Source: DATAES01 sp963721305 (GTDB lineage: Bacteria; Actinomycetota; Acidimicrobiia; Acidimicrobiales; JACDCH01). From it: DNA of 64,000 nt. Position 1 is the stretch's first letter; each line of letters starts with the position of its first letter. The notes under the pieces were generated by a model. The model saw nothing but the letters and a program-made list of their open reading frames with translations. It was not told the origin of the DNA and searched no databases. The translations under genes and the position numbers were made by a program. This document shows, piece after piece, positions 7,567 to 16,459 of the stretch. The stretch lies in NCBI GenBank assembly GCA_963721305.1, contig CAVRIR010000006.1, forward strand, positions 620,001 through 684,000. The letters run 5' to 3'.

Positions 7567-10131
7567 GTGCCCGAGCCGGATCGCTACCGTCTGCCCCGGA
7601 CCGTGATCCCCTCGAGGTACGAGATCACGATCGAGCCGGATCTCGACGCGGCGACGTTCCGCGGGGACGAACGCGTCGCCGTCGAGGTGACCGAAGCGGT
7701 CGACGAAGTCGTGCTGAACGCCAACGAGCTCGAGATCGACGAAGCGTGGCTCGAACCGGCTGACGGCGGCGCTCGTCGGGACGCGACGATCTCGCTCGAC
7801 ATCGAGACCGAGCGCGCCAGCCTGCGGCCCGCGTCGCCGCTCGAACCGGGGGCATGGGTGCTGTCGTGCCGCTTCCGGGGCGTGTTGAACGACAAGCTCA
7901 CCGGCTTCTACCGGTCGACCTTCACCGACGACGACGGCGACGACCGAACGATCGCGGTGACCCAGTTCGAGGCGACCCATGCTCGCAGGGCGTTCCCGTG
8001 CTGGGACGAGCCGGAGCTCAAGGCGGTGTTCTCGATCACGCTCGTCGTCGCGGACGATCTCACCGCGGTCTCCAACGCGGGCGAGCTCTCGAACGAGCCC
8101 GCGGGCGACGGCTGCCGGCGCATCACGTTCGCCGACACCATGAAGATGTCGACGTACATCGTCGCGTTCGTGGTCGGTCCGCTCGAGGCGACTGCTCCGG
8201 TCATGGTCGGTGGCGCGCCGGTGCGCGTCGTCCACCCGCCGAACAAGGGTCATTTGACGGCGTTCGCGCTCGAAAGCGCTTCGTTCTCGCTCGAGTGGTT
8301 GGCCGGTTACTACGCGATCCCCTACGCGGGCGACAAGTGCGACCTGGTCGCGGTCCCCGACTTCGCGTTCGGCGCGATGGAGAACCTCGGCTGCATCACG
8401 TTCCGCGAGGTGTTGCTGCTCGTCGACCCCGAACGGTCGACGCAGCCCGAGCTCATGAACGTCGCCGACGTCATCCACCACGAGCTCGCGCACATGTGGT
8501 TCGGCGACCTCGTGACCATGAAGTGGTGGAACGGCATCTGGCTGAACGAGGCGTTCGCCACCTTCATGGAGATCAAGGCCACCGATGCCTTCCGCCCCGA
8601 GTGGGAGCGATGGGTCGCGTTCGGGCTGTCGCGGACCGCCGCGTTCGAAGTCGACTCGTTGCACAGCACGCGGCCGATCGAGTTCGAGGTCGTGTCGCCC
8701 GAGGATGCCGAGGGCATGTTCGACGTCCTCACCTATGAGAAGGGCGCCGCGGTCCTGCGCATGCTCGAGCAGTACCTCGGCGAGGACGTGTTCCGCGACG
8801 GCATCCGCCACTACCTGTCGGTGCACCAGTACTCGAACACCGAGACCACCGACCTGTGGGATGCCATCGAGGAGTCGAGCGGCGAGCCCGTCCGGCAGAT
8901 CATGGACAGCTGGATCTTCCAGGGCGGCTACCCCGTCGTCGAAGCCGAGCTCGTCGGCGATCGGACGCTCCGCCTGCGCCAGGAGCGATTCCAGTACCCG
9001 ATCGACGACAGTCACGCACCGGATGGCAACGAGCCGCTGTGGTCGGTGCCGACCTTGTTCACCTGGTCTGCCGGCGGCACGGAGCACCACGACCGCGTGC
9101 TGCTCACCGAACGTCAGCTCGACGTCGACTTGCCGGAGGTCGTCGACTGGGTGCACGTCAACGCCGGCGGCTCGGGGTTCTATCGGACCCGGTACCGCGG
9201 CGCGCTGCGCGGCCACTTGATCGCGCACGTCGGCGAGCTGAGCCCGCTCGAGCGCTACGACCTGATCGACGACGCGTTCGCGTCGGTGCTGCAGGCCGCG
9301 TCGACTGCGACCGCGTTCATCGAGCTGGCGCGCAGCTTCGCCGACGACACCGACCTCGCGGTGTGGCAGCGGCTCGCCGGCGCGTTCAGCTCGCTCGACC
9401 GCATCGTCGACGACGACACTCGAGTGCGGCTGCAGTCGACCGTGCGCGCGCTGGCCGCACCCGCGTTGCACCGGATGGGTTGGACTCCGGTCAACGACGA
9501 GTCCGACCGCGATCGCCAGACGAGAGCGACGCTGTTCGAGCTCGTCGGCGTGGTCGGCGCGGACGACGACGTGATCGCACGGGCCCGGGCGACGCACGAG
9601 GCCTACGTCGACGATCCGAACGGCGTCGACCCGGCGATGGCCGCGGCCGCGATCAACGTGATCAGCGATCAGGGAGACGCGCAGGACTTCGAGGTCTTCC
9701 TCGAGCGGTTCCGCAAGTCGGACAACCCGCAAGAAGAGATGCGCTACCTCTACTCACTCGCTCGCTTCCGCGACAAGGAGTGCTTCGGGCGCTTGCTCGA
9801 CCTGTGCCTGTCGGAGGTGCGGACGCAGAACGCCCCGTTCGTCCTCGCGCGCGCCTTGACGAATCGCTACAACGGTTCCGACGCGTGGGATTTCATTCGC
9901 CGAAACTGGGCGGCGCTGCTCGAACGGTTCCCGTCGAGCACGATCGTGCGCATGGCAGAAGGCGTTCGCACGTTGAGCGATCCAGCCGTCGCGCAGGACG
10001 TGGCCGGGTTCTTCGCCGAGCATCCACTGCCCCAGGGCACGAAGGCCATCGCGCAGCACCTCGAGCGGATGCGCGTCAACGTCGCGTTCCGTGAGCGCGA
10101 GCGCGACGCGTTGTCCGCCGCGCTCAACTGA
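7567..10131 (+). CDS. pepN: M1 family zinc aminopeptidase (PepN-like)
   Basis: An 854-residue gluzincin aminopeptidase that removes N-terminal residues from peptides in the cytoplasm. The exopeptidase motif GAMEN is at residues 269-273. The zinc motif HELAH starts at H305, with E306 as general base and H309, and the third ligand E328 is in NEAF, giving the family HExxH-x18-E spacing. The N-terminal beta saddle (IPSRYEITIEPD) and the long C-terminal helical domain of the ERAP1/PepN type (about residues 520-850) are complete. The length is normal for the family. The GTG at 7567 is supported by the -10 TAGCGT eight bases upstream. Confidence 0.92.
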   Translation: MPEPDRYRLPRTVIPSRYEITIEPDLDAATFRGDERVAVEVTEAVDEVVLNANELEIDEAWLEPADGGARRDATISLDIETERASLRPASPLEPGAWVLSCRFRGVLNDKLTGFYRSTFTDDDGDDRTIAVTQFEATHARRAFPCWDEPELKAVFSITLVVADDLTAVSNAGELSNEPAGDGCRRITFADTMKMSTYIVAFVVGPLEATAPVMVGGAPVRVVHPPNKGHLTAFALESASFSLEWLAGYYAIPYAGDKCDLVAVPDFAFGAMENLGCITFREVLLLVDPERSTQPELMNVADVIHHELAHMWFGDLVTMKWWNGIWLNEAFATFMEIKATDAFRPEWERWVAFGLSRTAAFEVDSLHSTRPIEFEVVSPEDAEGMFDVLTYEKGAAVLRMLEQYLGEDVFRDGIRHYLSVHQYSNTETTDLWDAIEESSGEPVRQIMDSWIFQGGYPVVEAELVGDRTLRLRQERFQYPIDDSHAPDGNEPLWSVPTLFTWSAGGTEHHDRVLLTERQLDVDLPEVVDWVHVNAGGSGFYRTRYRGALRGHLIAHVGELSPLERYDLIDDAFASVLQAASTATAFIELARSFADDTDLAVWQRLAGAFSSLDRIVDDDTRVRLQSTVRALAAPALHRMGWTPVNDESDRDRQTRATLFELVGVVGADDDVIARARATHEAYVDDPNGVDPAMAAAAINVISDQGDAQDFEVFLERFRKSDNPQEEMRYLYSLARFRDKECFGRLLDLCLSEVRTQNAPFVLARALTNRYNGSDAWDFIRRNWAALLERFPSSTIVRMAEGVRTLSDPAVAQDVAGFFAEHPLPQGTKAIAQHLERMRVNVAFRERERDALSAALN

Positions 10132-10135
10132 ACGA

Positions 10136-11188
10136 GTGAGACGACGGCCCGCCGACCCGTGGGTGTTCGCGGTAGAACCTGACAACGTCCAACTCACCTG
10201 GCGGCAGGACGGCGACGGCAATCCAGGCACGGTGCTCATCGAGGGACTGCGGTCGGACACGCAACAGACGGTGCACGTGGACGCACTCGACATCGAAGTG
10301 CCGGTGCGGACGATCGCATCGCCCCCGGGCGAGGAGACGTGCCGCATCGCGACGATCAACGACCTCCACATCGGGTGCGACTTCTTCGGGATGCTCGGTC
10401 GCATGAATGAACCTGCGGCGCCGGTGCCACACGCAATCCGTTGCACGAGCAGCGCGATCGCCGATGCACTCGCCTGGGGAGCGCAACTGCTCATCGTGAA
10501 GGGCGACCTCACGCATCACGGCACGCCCGAGGAATGGGCGACGATCGGCGAGCTGCTCGGCGGGCTCCATGTCGACGTCGCGGTTGTGCCGGGCAACCAC
10601 GACGTCAAGCGGTCGCGGTTGGTGGAACCGCAGCCCGCGCTCGCGACGCACGGTCTGCATCTCGTGCACGGCGTCGAGGTGATCGACCTGCCCGGGATCC
10701 GCGTCGTGCTCGCGGACACCACCATCTCCGACGAGCACGCCGGCCGAGTCGCGCACATAGCCGGCGACGTCGCTCGCGTGGCGTCGCGTGCGGACGGCGG
10801 TGTACTCGTGGCGCTGCACCATCATCCGCAGCGCTATCGATTCCCGACGTTCCTACCGGGTGGCATCCCCGGACCGGAGGCGAACGACTTCCTGCGCGCG
10901 CTCGCCGGCGCCCACCCGTCGACGCTCGTGGTCACCGGCCATTCGCATCGCCATCGCCGCTACCGCCGCTTCGGTCTGACCGTCACGGAGGTCGGCTCGA
11001 CCAAGGACTTCCCGGGCACGTGGTCCGGCTATGCGGTCCACGAGGGCGGCATCCGCCAGGTGGTCCGCCGCATCAGCGATCCGTCCTGCCTCCCGCGACT
11101 CGACGAAACCGCCCGGGCCGCGGGCGGGCTCTGGGGCATGTGGTCGCCCGGAACGCTCGAGGACCGCTGCTTCTCCCTCACCTGGTAG
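10136..11188 (+). CDS. Calcineurin-like metallophosphoesterase
   Basis: A 350-residue binuclear metal phosphoesterase. All signature blocks are present in order: DLHIG, GDLTHHG, GNHDVKRS, the histidine cluster ALHHHPQRY and GHSHRHRRY. The first 75 residues (WVFAVEPDNVQLTWRQ...) form a beta-rich segment like the fibronectin-type or purple-acid-phosphatase N-terminal domain. There is no signal peptide, so it is probably cytoplasmic; cyclic nucleotides or other phosphodiesters are possible substrates. The GTG at 10136 lies four bases after the aminopeptidase stop, so both are likely transcribed together. A 51-bp palindromic repeat follows the stop codon. Confidence 0.85.
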   Translation: MRRRPADPWVFAVEPDNVQLTWRQDGDGNPGTVLIEGLRSDTQQTVHVDALDIEVPVRTIASPPGEETCRIATINDLHIGCDFFGMLGRMNEPAAPVPHAIRCTSSAIADALAWGAQLLIVKGDLTHHGTPEEWATIGELLGGLHVDVAVVPGNHDVKRSRLVEPQPALATHGLHLVHGVEVIDLPGIRVVLADTTISDEHAGRVAHIAGDVARVASRADGGVLVALHHHPQRYRFPTFLPGGIPGPEANDFLRALAGAHPSTLVVTGHSHRHRRYRRFGLTVTEVGSTKDFPGTWSGYAVHEGGIRQVVRRISDPSCLPRLDETARAAGGLWGMWSPGTLEDRCFSLTW

Positions 11189-11201
11189 CACCGCCCCTGC
11201 G

Positions 11202-11252
11202 AACTCCGGGGAGAAACGGGCGCCATGGCGCCCGTTTCCATCCAACATTCAC
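11202..11252. repeat. 51-bp dispersed repeat, copy 2
   Basis: This segment is identical over 51 bp to 3084-3134, including the 26-bp perfect palindrome (here 11213-11238). It sits between the convergent ends of the metallophosphoesterase and CcdA genes, which fits a bidirectional terminator. The sharp edges of identity suggest copying of a discrete element. Confidence 0.8.
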
Positions 11253-11265
11253 GCCGTGCAGAACC

Positions 11266-11970
11266 TCAGAGGCCGCCGACGGACGGGGCGAAGCGAGCCA
11301 GGTACGACGTGAGGTGTGCGTAAGCGCCGGTGGCGAGCAGGACACCGAGGGCGACGAGCAACGCGCCGCCGACGCGCTCCAGGGTCGGGCCGATCCGCCG
11401 GACCCGCTCCGCGATGCCGGGTGACGCGGCGAGTCCGAGCGATGCGAGCAGGAACGGCACACCGATGCCGGCGGCGTAGGCGAGGAGGAGCAGACCACCG
11501 CGCACCGGTTGGCCGCCGTGCGCGGCGATCACGAGTGCGGCGCCGAGCAGCGGTCCGACGCACGGGCTCCACGCGGCGCCGAACGCGACGCCGAGCACGA
11601 GTGGTCGCGCTGTACCTGTCACGTTCGGCAACCGGTTGATCAGGCGGCGCTCCTGCACCAAGCGCCCGCGAACGACACCGAGCAGGATCAGGCCGAGAAT
11701 GATGACGATGACGCCGCCGACGCGTTGCAACACGTCCTGCACCGAGCTCAGCGACGACCCGATCGTGCCAGCGGCGATGCCGAGCGCGGCGAACACCGCC
11801 GCGAAACCGGCGATGAAGATGATCGTGGCCGGCACTGCTGCGGCCGGGTCGCCCCGATCGGCTGACTCGCCGACGATCATCCCGAGGTACGCGGGGACGA
11901 GTGGAACCAGACACGGTGCGAGGAACGACGCCACGCCGGCCCCGAACAAGGCGACGTAGTCGGTCAGCAT
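11266..11970 (-). CDS. ccdA: CcdA-like thiol-disulfide membrane transporter
   Basis: A 234-residue inner-membrane protein with about six hydrophobic segments and the two redox cysteines typical of CcdA/DsbD-beta. They lie in APCLVPLVPAYLG near the N-terminus and in SPCVGPLLGAAL around residue 135. CcdA passes electrons from cytoplasmic thioredoxin across the membrane to extracytoplasmic thioredoxin-like proteins used in cytochrome c maturation or disulfide isomerisation. The gene starts eight bases after the stop of a membrane-anchored thioredoxin-like protein on the same strand, which is its obvious partner. Together they correspond to the fused DipZ protein of mycobacteria. Confidence 0.88.
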   Translation of the reverse strand: MLTDYVALFGAGVASFLAPCLVPLVPAYLGMIVGESADRGDPAAAVPATIIFIAGFAAVFAALGIAAGTIGSSLSSVQDVLQRVGGVIVIILGLILLGVVRGRLVQERRLINRLPNVTGTARPLVLGVAFGAAWSPCVGPLLGAALVIAAHGGQPVRGGLLLLAYAAGIGVPFLLASLGLAASPGIAERVRRIGPTLERVGGALLVALGVLLATGAYAHLTSYLARFAPSVGGL

Positions 11971-11978
11971 CGGAGGGA

Positions 11979-13019
11979 CTACTTCGTGCCGGAGCCGAAT
12001 GTGAACGAGAACGCTTGGAACCCCGCCGTCATGGGCCGTAAGACGAGCTCGTGCCTCCCCGGCGGCCCGTTCTCGACGATGCGGTACAGGTCGTCACCGT
12101 TGATGGTCACCGGTGGTTGGGCGACGCCATCGAGCGAGACAGCGAGCGACACCGGCGAAGCGTTCGATCCCTGACCGGCGACGAGGTTCACCTCGGTCGC
12201 GGTGTATTCGAGCTCCATCGCGGCGTCCGGTGTCGCGGACTGGACCGCCTGTCCCGACACCGTCCACGAGCCGCTCAGCGCGAACTTGTCGGCCGGCACG
12301 GGTGACGGCGCGGTGTAGGTGGAGGTGCCGTCGTTCAACGGCTCGGAGGATCCGAAGAACTGGTCCGCACCGAACGACGTCCCGAAATGGATCTCAGGAG
12401 TCTCCGTCTGCGACTCGACCTGATCGGAACCGGCGGTCGCCGCCTTCGGCGCACTCGACGGGATCCCGAGCAACGTGCGGACGTCGTCCTCCTTCTGGTC
12501 GTACTCCCCTTCGCCGATGTACACCTGTCGCAGCTTGCCGTCGCGATCGGTCAGATACTCCTCCGGCCAGTAGTTGTTGCCGAACGAGTTCCAGATCGCC
12601 ATGTCGTCGTCGAGCGCGACCGGCCACGTCACGCCGAGCTCCTTCACCGCCCGTTGCACGTTGTCGTGGTTCTTCTCGAAGTCGAACTCCGGCGAATGGA
12701 TGCCGACGACGACGAGACCGTCGGGGCCATAGCGGTCGTACAGGGCCTTCAGATGCGGCAACGTCCGCACGCAGTTCACGCAGGAGTATGTCCAGAAGTC
12801 GTAGATGACGACCTTGCCGCTCAGGTCCTGCCCGGTCAGCGGCGCCGAGTTGATCCATCCCTTGGCGGCCGCGAGTGACGGTACGGAATCGGCTTTCACC
12901 GACAAGTCACCGCTGCCACCGCTCAGATCCTTCGGCTCGACCCTCGTCGCGACATAGATCGACGCACCTGCGATCACCGCGATCGCCACGAATGCGATGA
13001 GGTAAAGCCTCCGCGACAC
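11979..13019 (-). CDS. Membrane-anchored thioredoxin-like protein (DipZ C-terminal type)
   Basis: A 346-residue exported protein. An uncleaved signal anchor (residues 5-25) is followed by a thioredoxin fold with the active site FWTYSCVNCVRTLPHL (C80 and C83) and the DipZ-like SPEFDFEKNHDNV stretch. After about residue 215 comes a beta-rich, carbohydrate-binding-module-like domain (ALSGSWTVSGQAV, VNLVAGQG, GRHELVLRP) like the C-terminus of DipZ. It should work outside the membrane and receive electrons from the CcdA protein encoded next. The GTG at 13019 is preceded by GAAGGTGA; no in-frame ATG fits before the anchor. Confidence 0.85.
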   Translation of the reverse strand: MSRRLYLIAFVAIAVIAGASIYVATRVEPKDLSGGSGDLSVKADSVPSLAAAKGWINSAPLTGQDLSGKVVIYDFWTYSCVNCVRTLPHLKALYDRYGPDGLVVVGIHSPEFDFEKNHDNVQRAVKELGVTWPVALDDDMAIWNSFGNNYWPEEYLTDRDGKLRQVYIGEGEYDQKEDDVRTLLGIPSSAPKAATAGSDQVESQTETPEIHFGTSFGADQFFGSSEPLNDGTSTYTAPSPVPADKFALSGSWTVSGQAVQSATPDAAMELEYTATEVNLVAGQGSNASPVSLAVSLDGVAQPPVTINGDDLYRIVENGPPGRHELVLRPMTAGFQAFSFTFGSGTK

Positions 13020-13100
13020 CGTCTCATTGTCACCTTCAGATGGCGCCTTGTTACGTCGCGGTACGCTCGACCGCGCGGCGGACGGCTTCCTGGAGGATCG

Positions 13101-14639
13101 ATGACGAGGGCTCCTCAGGTCATGTGCGTCGTGTTCGCACTGCTGCTCGTGCTCTCGGCCTGCAGTAAGAGCGACACGACGGCCAAGGCGGGCAACGGGT
13201 CCGGTGGCTCCAGCCCATCTGATACGAACGCCTCCGACGCCAGCTCCAGCAGCCAGTCGTTCGGGCCGGACGACGACGACGTGATCATCAAGAAGGCGAT
13301 CGACGACGTCCAGTCGTTCTACGAGACCGAATTCCCGAACCTGTACGGCAAGCCGTTCGATCCGATCTCGGGCGGCGAGTTCCCCTACGGACCGCAGGAT
13401 CCTCCGCCGAACTGTGGCAAGCCCGGTACCGCCAACTACCAGGACGTCGCGCAGAACGCCTTCTACTGCCCACAGGGCGACTTCGTCGCGTGGGACACCG
13501 ACAACCTGACCAATCAGTTGCTCGATCAGTTCGGGCCGTTCACCCTCGCCATCGTCGTGGCGCACGAGCTCGGACACGCGATCCAACAGCGCCACGGCAT
13601 CCTCGACGGCAGGCTTCCGACGTTCGTGACCGAACAGCAGGCGGACTGCTTCGCCGGCGCGTACACGAAACACGTCCAGGAGGGCGGCTCGAAGGCGTTC
13701 AGGGTGTCCCCGGAGGATCTCGACAACGCGCTCGGCGGCTTCCTCACGATCCGAGACCCGGTCGGGACCGACGCAGTCAACGACGAGAGCGCGCACGGCT
13801 CCGCCTTCCAGCGCATCAACGCCTTCGAGGACGGCTTCACCCAAGGCACAGAGAAGTGCAAGACCTACGAGGACGAGTCGTTCAACTTCGTGCCCGACGC
13901 GTTCGAGCCAGGGTCGGCCGACCAGCAGGAGCAAGGCAATCTGCCGTTCGATCAGGTCGAGCCCGTGGTCACCGAGAACCTCGGAGGTTTCTGGACGGTC
14001 GCGTTCCCCATGATCGCCAAGGGCCAGAAGTGGACCGAGCCGAAGATCAACCCATTCGATCCCGCCACGGGTTTCAAGTGCGGCGACAAGTCCGTGTCGG
14101 GCGACGACGCGATCGGCAAGTACCTCTATTGCGCAAACGACGACACGATCGACTTCGACCAGAAGAACCTGATGCCGCAGGTCTATTCGAACATCGGCGA
14201 TCTCGCGGAGGGCGCCATCATCGGAAAGCTGTTCTCCCAGCGCGCGGAGAAGCAGGCCGGGCTGCCGACCGACACGATCGAGTCGGCCTTGAAGGCCGAC
14301 TGCTTCACCGGTGTGTGGGTCGCGACAACGAAGACGAATGAAGTGAACAAGTCGCTGCCGACTGATGCGGTGATCCAGTTGTCGCCCGGGGATCTCGACG
14401 AGATCGTCGCCGCGTTCCTGCAGTTCGGCGCGAAGCCGGCTGACGTGAAGGCGGGCACCGCCCAGACGGGCACCGCGTTCCAACGAGTCAGCGCGTTCCG
14501 AACCGGCTTCTTCGAAGCGTTGAACAACGGCCTGTCGAGTGGACTCGAGACGTGCATCAACACGAGCCTCGAGAACCAGGGCTCGTCGTCGTCGTCGGGC
14601 TCTTCATCCGGCGCACCGCATTCGTCGGCGTCGTCGTAG
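13101..14639 (+). CDS. Putative neutral zinc metallopeptidase lipoprotein, internally duplicated
   Basis: A 512-residue lipoprotein (lipobox VLSAC, cysteine 21) with a Ser/Gly/Asp-rich linker to about residue 55. The first module (about 60-250) carries HELGHAIQ (H155, E156, H159) and EQQADCFAGA, as in neutral zinc metallopeptidases. A second module (about 270-500) repeats the scaffold: ALKADCFTG, LSPGDLDEIVAAFLQ and GTAFQRVSAFRTGF match QQADCFAG, VSPEDLDNALGGFLT and GSAFQRINAFEDGF. Where the first has AHELGH the second has GDLAEG, so that copy has no zinc site. The start follows a GGAGG. The Ser-rich tail is low complexity. Confidence 0.82.
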   Translation: MTRAPQVMCVVFALLLVLSACSKSDTTAKAGNGSGGSSPSDTNASDASSSSQSFGPDDDDVIIKKAIDDVQSFYETEFPNLYGKPFDPISGGEFPYGPQDPPPNCGKPGTANYQDVAQNAFYCPQGDFVAWDTDNLTNQLLDQFGPFTLAIVVAHELGHAIQQRHGILDGRLPTFVTEQQADCFAGAYTKHVQEGGSKAFRVSPEDLDNALGGFLTIRDPVGTDAVNDESAHGSAFQRINAFEDGFTQGTEKCKTYEDESFNFVPDAFEPGSADQQEQGNLPFDQVEPVVTENLGGFWTVAFPMIAKGQKWTEPKINPFDPATGFKCGDKSVSGDDAIGKYLYCANDDTIDFDQKNLMPQVYSNIGDLAEGAIIGKLFSQRAEKQAGLPTDTIESALKADCFTGVWVATTKTNEVNKSLPTDAVIQLSPGDLDEIVAAFLQFGAKPADVKAGTAQTGTAFQRVSAFRTGFFEALNNGLSSGLETCINTSLENQGSSSSSGSSSGAPHSSASS

Positions 14640-14651
14640 ACGTCCGGCTCG

Positions 14652-15464
14652 GTGAGCGAGACGCCGTGGACGCCGGCCGAACGAGTCCAGTACCGGGCGA
14701 CGTTCGATGAGGACCCCGACGCCTACGAGCGGACCCGGCCCGTGGCGCCGCCGATCGTGTTCGACGAGCTCACGCAGCTCGCGAATCTGCACGCCGGGTC
14801 TCGAGTGCTCGAGATCGGACCGGGGACGGGACAGGCGACTCGCGCCTTGGCGGCGCGCGGCTTGCACGTCCTTGCGTTGGAGCTCGGTCCTCGACTCGCA
14901 GAGCGAGCACGCCAGAATCTCGCCGGCGAATCCGACGTCGAGGTGATGACGACATCGTTCGAAGCGTGGTCTCCACCTGATGAGGCGACGTTCGACGCAG
15001 TGGTCGCGTGCAATTCGTTTCACTGGATCGATCCGGACGTTCGCTTCATGAAAGCGGCGGCGGCCCTCGGACCGGACGGTCACCTCGCCGTGCTGTCCAC
15101 GCCATGGGTCGTGCCGGAGGACGCAGACAGGTTCTGGTGGGACGTGCAGGACGACTACGACGCGGTCGGTGGCGGGCGAGTCGATCCGGCGACCAAGCAT
15201 CCCGATCGCATCGGTGGTATCGAGGCGGCGGTGCGGGACTCAGGCTTGTTCGAAGAGCCGACCGTCACGAGGCGCCTGTTCGACGTGACGTACAGCGCGG
15301 ACGAGTACGTCTCCGAGCTGTCGACTCAGTCGGGCGTCAAGATGTTCGCGCCGGCCGCGCAACGCGAGTTGCTCGAGCGCGTGCGACGGCGCATCGACGC
15401 TCGAGGTGGTCGGTTGACGTGCCATCTTCTCGCGGTGCTCACGGTCGCGAAGCGGTTCGGCTGA
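14652..15464 (+). CDS. Class I SAM-dependent methyltransferase
   Basis: A 270-residue Rossmann-fold methyltransferase. Motif I is VLEIGPGTGQATRAL, the acidic end of strand 2 is in LALELGPRLAERA, and motif IV is FDAVVACNSFHWID, a form typical of the UbiE/COQ5-like methyltransferase_11 group. The protein is cytoplasmic; its substrate is unknown. The gene starts at GTG 12 bp after the metallopeptidase gene and converges with a second methyltransferase gene that ends 10 bp away, though the two proteins are only distantly alike. Confidence 0.85.
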   Translation: MSETPWTPAERVQYRATFDEDPDAYERTRPVAPPIVFDELTQLANLHAGSRVLEIGPGTGQATRALAARGLHVLALELGPRLAERARQNLAGESDVEVMTTSFEAWSPPDEATFDAVVACNSFHWIDPDVRFMKAAAALGPDGHLAVLSTPWVVPEDADRFWWDVQDDYDAVGGGRVDPATKHPDRIGGIEAAVRDSGLFEEPTVTRRLFDVTYSADEYVSELSTQSGVKMFAPAAQRELLERVRRRIDARGGRLTCHLLAVLTVAKRFG

Positions 15465-15474
15465 TGCATCGCGC

Positions 15475-16200
15475 TCAGACCGCTCGCGCGACGTATGCCG
15501 CAGTCATCTGGTCGTCGGCGTACGTCGATTCCTCGATGACGAAGCCCGCGCGTACGAGCATGGGCTCGAGCAGCCAGGTGTACGTCGAGTGCTCGTCACG
15601 GACGTGTTCCTCGAGCTCTTCCGGTGCCCACCCGTCCTCGACGTCGTCGCCACCGGACGCGCACCATCGCTCGACGCGTTGCTCAGCTTCCGCAGCGTCG
15701 AAGTCGTACACGACGTCCCAGAGCCTGAACACGCCCCCGGGTTCGAGCATGTGGCGGATGCGCGAGAGCGCTATCCCTTTCCAGAAGTCGGGCAGGTGGT
15801 GGAGCGCGAAGCGCGAGTACACGACGTCCGGCCGCTGACCCACATGCTCGTACGTGAGGAAACCGGCGTTCACGAGCTCGACGTTCGTTCGGTCGCTCGC
15901 GGCGATCTTCTTCTCGAGATGGTCCAGCATCACCGGCGACACGTCGACCGCGATCACCCGCTCGCAGATGGCCGCCGCCGCGAGCGTGAACTGGCCCGTC
16001 CCCGCGCCGAGATCCACGACTACAGAGCTCGATCCGAGACCGAGCTGTCGGAGCAGCGCGACTTCGCTGGCGGCGCTCGCGTCCTCCTTCCGGTCGTAAC
16101 GACGAACGTGCGCGGGATCGAGGTTCTCGCGTCCCGCGTTGGCGACCTCGTCGAGCAGCCATCCCCGTGCCGAGCGTCGCGACATCGAACGGCCGGTCAT
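15475..16200 (-). CDS. Class I SAM-dependent methyltransferase
   Basis: A 241-residue methyltransferase with motif I VVVDLGAGTGQFTLAA, the strand-2 acid in VIAVDVSPVMLDHLEKK, motif IV in PDVVYSRFALHHLPDFW, and a post-motif helix LSRIRHMLEPGGVFRLWDV. The N-terminal 35 residues (WLLDEVANAGRENLDPAHVRRYD) form a helical cap. Substrate unknown. It is transcribed towards the preceding methyltransferase gene. The 259 bp upstream of its start, up to the HNH gene, hold the HNH promoter and no convincing gene. Confidence 0.83.
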   Translation of the reverse strand: MTGRSMSRRSARGWLLDEVANAGRENLDPAHVRRYDRKEDASAASEVALLRQLGLGSSSVVVDLGAGTGQFTLAAAAICERVIAVDVSPVMLDHLEKKIAASDRTNVELVNAGFLTYEHVGQRPDVVYSRFALHHLPDFWKGIALSRIRHMLEPGGVFRLWDVVYDFDAAEAEQRVERWCASGGDDVEDGWAPEELEEHVRDEHSTYTWLLEPMLVRAGFVIEESTYADDQMTAAYVARAV

Positions 16201-16424
16201 CGGGCTTCATCGTGCCAGGCCGGACGTTCGAACTCGAGTTATCAGCGTGATGCACTTCCTCGACGGCCAGCAGGTCGAGCGTTGGTTCCATCCCGAGGAC
16301 TTGGCCGCCTTGGCACACGATCTACGGCGGCTGATTCCTGGCGTACCGATTCGTTCCGGCCGTTGCGCGGCCCGCCGGCGTTGCTGCCGTGATTGTGCCT
16401 CCAAAGAAGATCTGCAGATTTCGG

Positions 16425-16452
16425 TTGCGGTTGGTCGGTGGCCAGCTACAAT
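16425..16452 (+). promoter_or_regulatory. Promoter of the HNH endonuclease gene
   Basis: TTGCGG (16425-16430), a 16-bp spacer and TACAAT (16447-16452) form a near-consensus vegetative promoter. The GTG at 16460 follows the -10 by seven bases, so the mRNA is probably leaderless. This fixes the start of the DUF222/HNH protein. Confidence 0.6.
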
Positions 16453-16459
16453 CGAACAT

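Noticed and set aside
7543..9732. Very long minus-strand frame opposite the aminopeptidase
   Set aside because: It is Arg/Val/Asp-rich with no motif and mirrors the codon bias of a fully motif-verified gene on the other strand.
13020..14483. Minus-strand extension of the thioredoxin-like gene across the metallopeptidase
   Set aside because: Only the part up to 13019 has a signal anchor and domain; the rest is antisense to a well-supported lipoprotein gene.
16250..16459. In-frame N-terminal extension of the HNH protein from the ATG at 16250
   Set aside because: The segment contains an unlikely Cys/Arg-rich join before the conserved start of DUF222, and a near-consensus promoter stands between it and the GTG at 16460.
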